Positions 14,373-18,077 of a stretch of 18,077 bases of DNA are shown in pieces. The stretch covers positions 1-18,077 of the forward strand of contig CALIBA010000260.1 in the NCBI GenBank assembly GCA_938045435.1. The letters are read 5' to 3'. This DNA is from an uncultured Selenomonas sp. (GTDB lineage Bacteria > Bacillota > Negativicutes > Selenomonadales > Selenomonadaceae). A model generated the notes under the pieces. It made no database searches, was not told the DNA's origin, and saw only the letters and a list, made by a program, of their open reading frames with translations. The position numbers and the translations under genes were made by a program. Position 1 is the first letter of the stretch. Each line of letters begins with the position of its first letter.

Positions 14373-14404
14373 AGTGTCTCGTGCATTTTGCGCGGGACAC
14401 TTTT
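14373..14404 (+). terminator. Rho-independent terminator of ddh
   Basis: AGTGTCTCGTGC (14373-14384) pairs with GCGCGGGACACT (14390-14401) with two G-U pairs around an ATTTT loop. It is followed by TTTTG. Confidence 0.85.
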
Positions 14405-14442
14405 GTATCGGCGCTGTGGCGCTTGCAGAAAGGAGGAGCGGC

Positions 14443-15066
14443 ATGGGACTGCTTCGGCGATTTTTTAGTAATTGTGGGAAGCCGCAGGGGATCATGGGAA
14501 AGTTTGTCGTTGCAATGATGAACCGCGGGCATGTTGGGATTGCAGCATGGGGATTCTCGCATCTCGACCTGCGTGGGGATGAGCGCGTGCTTGACTGCGG
14601 CTGCGGAGGCGGTGCGAATCTCGCGAAATTTTTGGAGCTGCTCCCTGATGGGCATGTGACAGGGCTGGATTACTCGTCCATTTCGTTGGCAAAGGCATGT
14701 GAAGTGAACTGTGCGGCAATCGATGAGGGACGGTGCACGATTATGCAGGGAAATGTGCTGAAACTACCTTTTTATGATGATCTGTTTGAGATTGTGACAG
14801 CGTTTGAGACAGTGTACTTCTGGCCGGAGATTGCACGCTGCTTCGCCGAGGTTTATCGCGTTCTGAAACACGGCGGGGTGTTCATGATTATGAACGAGAC
14901 AAGCGGCAAGACGGGCAGCCATGAGAAGTGGCAGAAAATAGTTGATGGAATGTCTGTCTATACGGGCGAGGAGCTCAAGACCATGCTCATGGGCGCGGGC
15001 TTTTTGCGTATTGAGATCGATGAGGATCTGAAACGTGACAGATTGACTGTACTTGCCTACAAATAA
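14443..15066 (+). CDS. UbiE/Methyltransf_11-type SAM-dependent methyltransferase
   Basis: A 207-residue class I methyltransferase. It has motif I DCGCGGGANL (51-60), the acidic residue after strand 2 at Asp76 (GLDYSS), a NVLKLPFYDDLFEIVTAFE motif II region and VYRVLKHGGVFMIMNE post-motif. Proteins of this type methylate small molecules, often quinones or lipids. The substrate is not given by sequence and no biosynthetic neighbour explains it. ATG 14443 follows AGGAGG by 6 nt. It lies about 40 nt after the ddh terminator, so it needs read-through or a weak promoter I cannot identify. No clear terminator follows. Confidence 0.85.
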   Translation: MGLLRRFFSNCGKPQGIMGKFVVAMMNRGHVGIAAWGFSHLDLRGDERVLDCGCGGGANLAKFLELLPDGHVTGLDYSSISLAKACEVNCAAIDEGRCTIMQGNVLKLPFYDDLFEIVTAFETVYFWPEIARCFAEVYRVLKHGGVFMIMNETSGKTGSHEKWQKIVDGMSVYTGEELKTMLMGAGFLRIEIDEDLKRDRLTVLAYK

Positions 15067-15132
15067 TACTGACATTTTGGAGGGGCGTACCATAGCACAC
15101 AACTTTTTCCTATTTCTTCCTGAGCATTTTTC

Positions 15133-15141
15133 TGTTATGAT
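15133..15141 (+). promoter_or_regulatory. Extended -10 promoter of the proline-rich membrane protein gene
   Basis: TGT-TATGAT (15133-15141) with no good -35. The ribosome binding site AAAGGAG is about 25 nt downstream. Confidence 0.4.
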
Positions 15142-15175
15142 AAGATAGATACGATTTCTTTAGAAAGGAGCTGCC

Positions 15176-16225
15176 ATGGCCGCCATCACACCGCCGACAC
15201 CACCCACACCGCCGACGCCGCCCCAAATTTCGATTGGAGATGCGGCGCGTGCAGCCGAGCAGAACGAAAGCCATATGACAGGGGAGGAGCAGGCTGAGCA
15301 GCAGGCGCGCGATGCGGTCGCACATGGGGACGGAGCACGCTCTAAGACGACGACAGGCGCCCCCAAGGAGCATAGGGAAAAAACAACAAAGGAACGTCCA
15401 AACGAAGCTTCCCGCGCCGATGCGGAGGGGGGCGACCGCGTGAGCACCGCAAGCGCACGCGTTGATCACGGAACAAAGATCGAGGGGCAGACGGGTGCAG
15501 ATGTTGCAAAAGGCCTTGATGCAGCACAGGAAAACGCGCTCTTAAAGCAGCAGCTTGCGCTTTCCGGGGAGACGCGGGAGGTGCGGGATGTGCCGCCGCC
15601 CAAGTCTTACTCTGCAACGGGAGAGACGCTCTATTGGATTGGCTTGATTGCGGTTGGAGCAGTTTTGGGGACGGTGCTTTTCCGCCGCTTTTGGAAAAAG
15701 AAAGGCGATGCACCTCTGTCTGCGGAAGAAAAAGAGGAGCATCTAGCTGACCGCATTCTTTCCATAGGCAAAGAAAAGCCTGTGCAAAAACACGGTGCGC
15801 CGATGGGGCAGGCACCAAAGGAGGAAGATGCTCATGCAGATCTCTTGCAGGCGGCGCAGCAGGCGAGACGGGCACGCGATACAGGGGAAGAGATCCTAAC
15901 AGAGTATACGGGAATGACGGCAGGAGAAGCACTCGCCAAACTGATGGCGGCAGAGGCCGCACAGCCTGCCCCCCCACTGCCGAAATCTCCTCCGCCTGCA
16001 CGAGAGGAGACTGCAAAACGGGCACAACTTCCCCAGCGGGAGATGCTGCCATCACGAGAGGATGCACAGAAAAAGGATGCCCTGCCTGCACGCGCCAAAG
16101 AATCGGCAGAGCAAACGGATGCTGCGAAGCCCGCCCTTTTGTCCGCTGCGCAAAAATCCGGCACGCCATCCGAACGGATGGAAAAGCGCAGCGAAGAACA
16201 ACCACACTTTGAAGTGCGCATATGA
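15176..16225 (+). CDS. Proline-rich single-pass membrane protein of unknown function
   Basis: A 349-residue protein. It starts with four TPP-type repeats (ITPPTPPTPPTPPQ), then about 130 hydrophilic, Ala/Glu/Arg-rich residues. One membrane span follows (about 152-169, YWIGLIAVGAVLGTVLFR) with RRFWKKK after it. The last 170 residues are disordered-looking, Ala/Lys/Glu/Pro-rich. There is no N-terminal signal peptide. The positive-inside rule puts the C-terminal tail in the cytoplasm and the TPP end outside. I recognise no enzymatic domain. ATG 15176 has AAAGGAG 5 nt upstream. An opposite-strand frame of 305 residues across it has no ribosome binding site or family likeness, so the plus-strand reading is preferred. 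Confidence 0.7.
   Translation: MAAITPPTPPTPPTPPQISIGDAARAAEQNESHMTGEEQAEQQARDAVAHGDGARSKTTTGAPKEHREKTTKERPNEASRADAEGGDRVSTASARVDHGTKIEGQTGADVAKGLDAAQENALLKQQLALSGETREVRDVPPPKSYSATGETLYWIGLIAVGAVLGTVLFRRFWKKKGDAPLSAEEKEEHLADRILSIGKEKPVQKHGAPMGQAPKEEDAHADLLQAAQQARRARDTGEEILTEYTGMTAGEALAKLMAAEAAQPAPPLPKSPPPAREETAKRAQLPQREMLPSREDAQKKDALPARAKESAEQTDAAKPALLSAAQKSGTPSERMEKRSEEQPHFEVRI
15188..15223 (+). repeat. Four tandem 9-bp repeats encoding TPP
   Basis: Units ACACCGCCG, ACACCACCC, ACACCGCCG and ACGCCGCCC run head to tail. The unit is three codons, so copy-number change would lengthen or shorten the protein without a frameshift. Confidence 0.75.
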
Positions 16226-16241
16226 CACAGCGGCATATATT

Positions 16242-16298
16242 GAGGAATATCCTACCCAAAAAGCGCGGACGAGGAGGGGGTATTCCTCTTTGTGTTTT
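16242..16298 (+). terminator. Probable terminator before serS
   Basis: GAGGAATA (16242-16249) pairs with TATTCCTC (16281-16288). The stem can continue inward through TCC and GGG with G-U pairs. TTTGTGTTTT follows. It closes the proline-rich membrane protein gene. Confidence 0.6.
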
Positions 16299-16315
16299 CG
16301 CATCGTTTACATAAA

Positions 16316-16357
16316 ATGTGATATGTGTTAATGAATTTGTATGGATTATGTGATATG
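16316..16357 (+). repeat. Direct repeat ATGTGATATG upstream of serS
   Basis: Identical 10-bp copies lie at 16316-16325 and 16348-16357, 32 bp apart or about three helical turns. The second copy overlaps the serS -10. They may be a regulator site or just two overlapping -10-like sequences. Confidence 0.4.
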
Positions 16358-16359
16358 AT
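16351..16359 (+). promoter_or_regulatory. Extended -10 promoter of serS
   Basis: TGA-TATGAT (16351-16359), without a clear -35. The start would be near 16366, leaving a leader of about 32 nt. That is too short for a T-box riboswitch. Confidence 0.45.
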
Positions 16360-16397
16360 AACAGATAAAAATCTACACAACTGATGGAGTGATGTCG

Positions 16398-17669
16398 ATG
16401 CTGGATATGAAATTTGTGCGTGAGAACCTAGATGCGGTGCGCGAAATGCTCAAAAATCGCTGCAACGGATTGGACCTCAGTCCCTTTATGGCACTGGAGG
16501 AGCAGCGGCGCCATATCCTTCAGGATGTGGAGGAGAAGAAAGCGCGCCGTAATGCCGTTTCAAAAGAGATCGGCGCACGTAAAAAAGCGGGAGAAACTGC
16601 GGATGAGGTCGTTGCCGAGATGCGAACACTCGGTGATAGGATTGCAGCGCTCGATGAGGAACTGCGCACAGTAGAACATAAGCTACGTGACCTCTTGCTC
16701 CAGATCCCGAATATGCCAAAGGCAGATGTGCCCATCGGCAAAGACGATACAGAGAATCCGGAGGTGCGCCGCGTGGGGACACCGCGCACATTTTCATTTC
16801 AGCCCAAGGCGCATTGGGACATTGGGGAAGAGCTCGGCATCCTTGATGCGGAGCGCGCAGCAAAGGTGACGGGCGCACGCTTTACATTTTACAGAGGGCT
16901 TGGCGCGCGTTTAGAGCGCGCCTGTATCAATTTTATGATGGATCTTCATGCTGAAAAGCATGGCTACACCGAAATGCTTGCTCCCTATATCGTGAACGAA
17001 GACAGCATGACGGGCACGGGACAGCTCCCGAAGTTCGCCGAAGATATGTTCAAACTCGAGGGGTTGGACTACTATCTCGTGCCGACAGCGGAGGTGCCAA
17101 CGACGAATTACCACCGCGACGAAATTTTGAGCATGGAGCAGCTTCCTGAATACTACACGTCCTATACGGCGTGCTTTCGCGCGGAGGCAGGCAGCGCCGG
17201 ACGCGATACCCGAGGACTCATTCGTCAGCACCAGTTTAACAAGGTCGAGCTGATTAAATTTGTCGCGCCTGAGACGAGCTGGGATGAGCTTGAAAGCATG
17301 GTAGATGCAGCGGAGGATGTACTGCGCATCCTCGCACTGCCGTACCGCGTCGTCCAGCTTTGTACAGGGGATATGAGCTTTACGTCTGCAAAGACGTATG
17401 ACATCGAAGTCTGGATGCCGGCACAGGATAAATACCGTGAGATTTCCTCCTGCTCGAACTGCACGGACTATCAGGCACGCCGTGCCAATATCAAGTATCG
17501 TCCCGCACGCGGAGCAAAGCCGGAGTTCCTGCATACGCTGAACGGCTCGGGGCTTGCGGTCGGCCGCACGGTTGCAGCAATCCTCGAGAACAATCAGCAG
17601 GAGGACGGCTCTGTGCGCGTGCCAGAAGCTTTGGTTCCCTATATGGGCGGCGTGACTGTCCTTCGATGA
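16398..17669 (+). CDS. serS: Seryl-tRNA synthetase
   Basis: This class II synthetase charges tRNA-Ser (and tRNA-Sec where present) with serine in the cytoplasm. The 423-residue length is normal. Residues 30-100 form the long antiparallel coiled-coil arm that holds the tRNA variable loop. The serine site TAE is at 230-232 and motif 2 starts FRAEAGSAGRDTRG (260-273). Motif 3 is GSGLAVGRTVAAILEN near the C-terminus. ATG 16398 is preferred because GGAG lies 8 nt upstream; in-frame GTG 16389 and ATG 16392 are too close to it. The stop overlaps the ubiX start as ATGA, so the two are translationally coupled. Confidence 0.96.
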   Translation: MLDMKFVRENLDAVREMLKNRCNGLDLSPFMALEEQRRHILQDVEEKKARRNAVSKEIGARKKAGETADEVVAEMRTLGDRIAALDEELRTVEHKLRDLLLQIPNMPKADVPIGKDDTENPEVRRVGTPRTFSFQPKAHWDIGEELGILDAERAAKVTGARFTFYRGLGARLERACINFMMDLHAEKHGYTEMLAPYIVNEDSMTGTGQLPKFAEDMFKLEGLDYYLVPTAEVPTTNYHRDEILSMEQLPEYYTSYTACFRAEAGSAGRDTRGLIRQHQFNKVELIKFVAPETSWDELESMVDAAEDVLRILALPYRVVQLCTGDMSFTSAKTYDIEVWMPAQDKYREISSCSNCTDYQARRANIKYRPARGAKPEFLHTLNGSGLAVGRTVAAILENNQQEDGSVRVPEALVPYMGGVTVLR

Positions 17670-18077
17670 AGCGGCTGATTGTCGGTATCACGGGAGCGAG
17701 CGGGAGTTGCTACGCTGTTCGTCTCATGGACGTACTGCAAGAGATGGGCGCAGAGTTGCACCTCGTTGTGACAGAGAGCGGATTTCGTGTATTGGCGCAC
17801 GAGTGCGGCATGACGCGGGATGAACTTACCAGGCGCGCAGCACACATTTATCCGAATACGGATGTGGGTGCCGCGATTGCAAGCGGCTCGTTCCGCATGG
17901 ATGCGATGGTCGTCCTGCCCTGCTCGATGAAGACGGCGGGGGCAATCGCCCACGGCGTGACGGACGATCTCCTCACGCGTGCGGCGGATGTGACGCTTAA
18001 GGAGGGGCGGCGGCTGCTCCTTGTGCCGCGCGAGACACCCATGCACGAGATTCATCTTGAGAACCTGCTGCGGCTCG
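17666..18077 (+). CDS. ubiX: Flavin prenyltransferase UbiX (5' part, cut by window end)
   Basis: UbiX joins a dimethylallyl group to FMN to make prenylated FMN, the cofactor of UbiD-type decarboxylases. The first 137 residues are present, out of about 190 in the family. They include GITGASG (7-13) binding the flavin phosphate, the signature LPCSMKTAGAIAHGVTDDLL, RAADVTLKEGRRLLLVPRE and the start of an IHLENLLRL helix. ATG 17666 overlaps the serS stop. A ubiD-type partner, if linked, would lie beyond the window. No broken codon is seen in the part present. Confidence 0.93.
   Translation, partial: MKRLIVGITGASGSCYAVRLMDVLQEMGAELHLVVTESGFRVLAHECGMTRDELTRRAAHIYPNTDVGAAIASGSFRMDAMVVLPCSMKTAGAIAHGVTDDLLTRAADVTLKEGRRLLLVPRETPMHEIHLENLLRL

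Noticed and set aside
15342..16259. 305-residue minus-strand frame opposite the proline-rich membrane protein
   Set aside because: The plus-strand gene has a well-spaced AAAGGAG, a promoter-like -10 and a terminator; the minus frame has none of these and resembles antisense low-complexity sequence.
16226..16397. T-box riboswitch for serS
   Set aside because: The leader is too short, and neither a specifier stem nor a T-box sequence with an antiterminator is visible.

Overview
The window looks like ordinary chromosome from a diderm Firmicute of the Negativicutes, most like Selenomonas or a close relative. The basis is inference from gene content, not a database search: a Firmicutes-type yaaR-holB-yaaT-yabB block, a meso-diaminopimelate dehydrogenase, several Sec-exported proteins of the kind seen in outer-membrane Firmicutes, AGGAGG-type ribosome binding sites, frequent GTG/TTG starts and moderately high G+C. 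No rRNA, tRNA, insertion sequence, prophage or CRISPR array is visible. I see no clearly undescribed multi-gene system. The less ordinary items are a broken regulator next to an intact-looking operator, a tandem pair of YbjN-like genes, a set of unrecognised exported proteins, and a proline-repeat membrane protein.

Layout. Positions 1-183 hold only a GC-rich hairpin. An RpiR-family regulator (184-951, minus) is interrupted by one in-frame TAG, and its promoter sits inside a perfect 12-bp inverted repeat. Divergent from it, a consensus-like promoter at 1053-1081 drives a probable operon: HAD phosphatase, PHP-type histidinol phosphatase, exported protein, and homoserine O-acyltransferase MetA (1116-4696). 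Next come an exported Lys/Gln-tailed protein and an overlapping NlpC/P60 peptidase (4792-6746), then two YbjN-like paralogues (6821-7863). A 25-bp perfect hairpin separates these from a convergent PilZ (c-di-GMP receptor) gene.

The PilZ gene and yaaR are transcribed from back-to-back promoters whose -35 boxes form an inverted repeat. The yaaR-holB-yaaT-yabB operon (8857-12215) covers replication clamp loading (delta prime), the RicT/YaaT RNA-processing and developmental factor, and a tRNA/rRNA-type adenine methyltransferase. It ends in a second long hairpin shared with a convergent FlK-type hotdog thioesterase (12339-12737, minus).

From 12912 a strong promoter drives a small unrecognised protein and then meso-diaminopimelate dehydrogenase (lysine and peptidoglycan precursor), closed by a terminator. 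A UbiE-like methyltransferase, a single-pass proline-rich membrane protein, seryl-tRNA synthetase and the start of ubiX (flavin prenyltransferase, cut by the window end) finish the region.

Start codons were chosen from ribosome-binding-site spacing. In several places this trims the longest possible reading frame, notably at the RpiR, PilZ, YbjN, serS, ddh and yabB genes.
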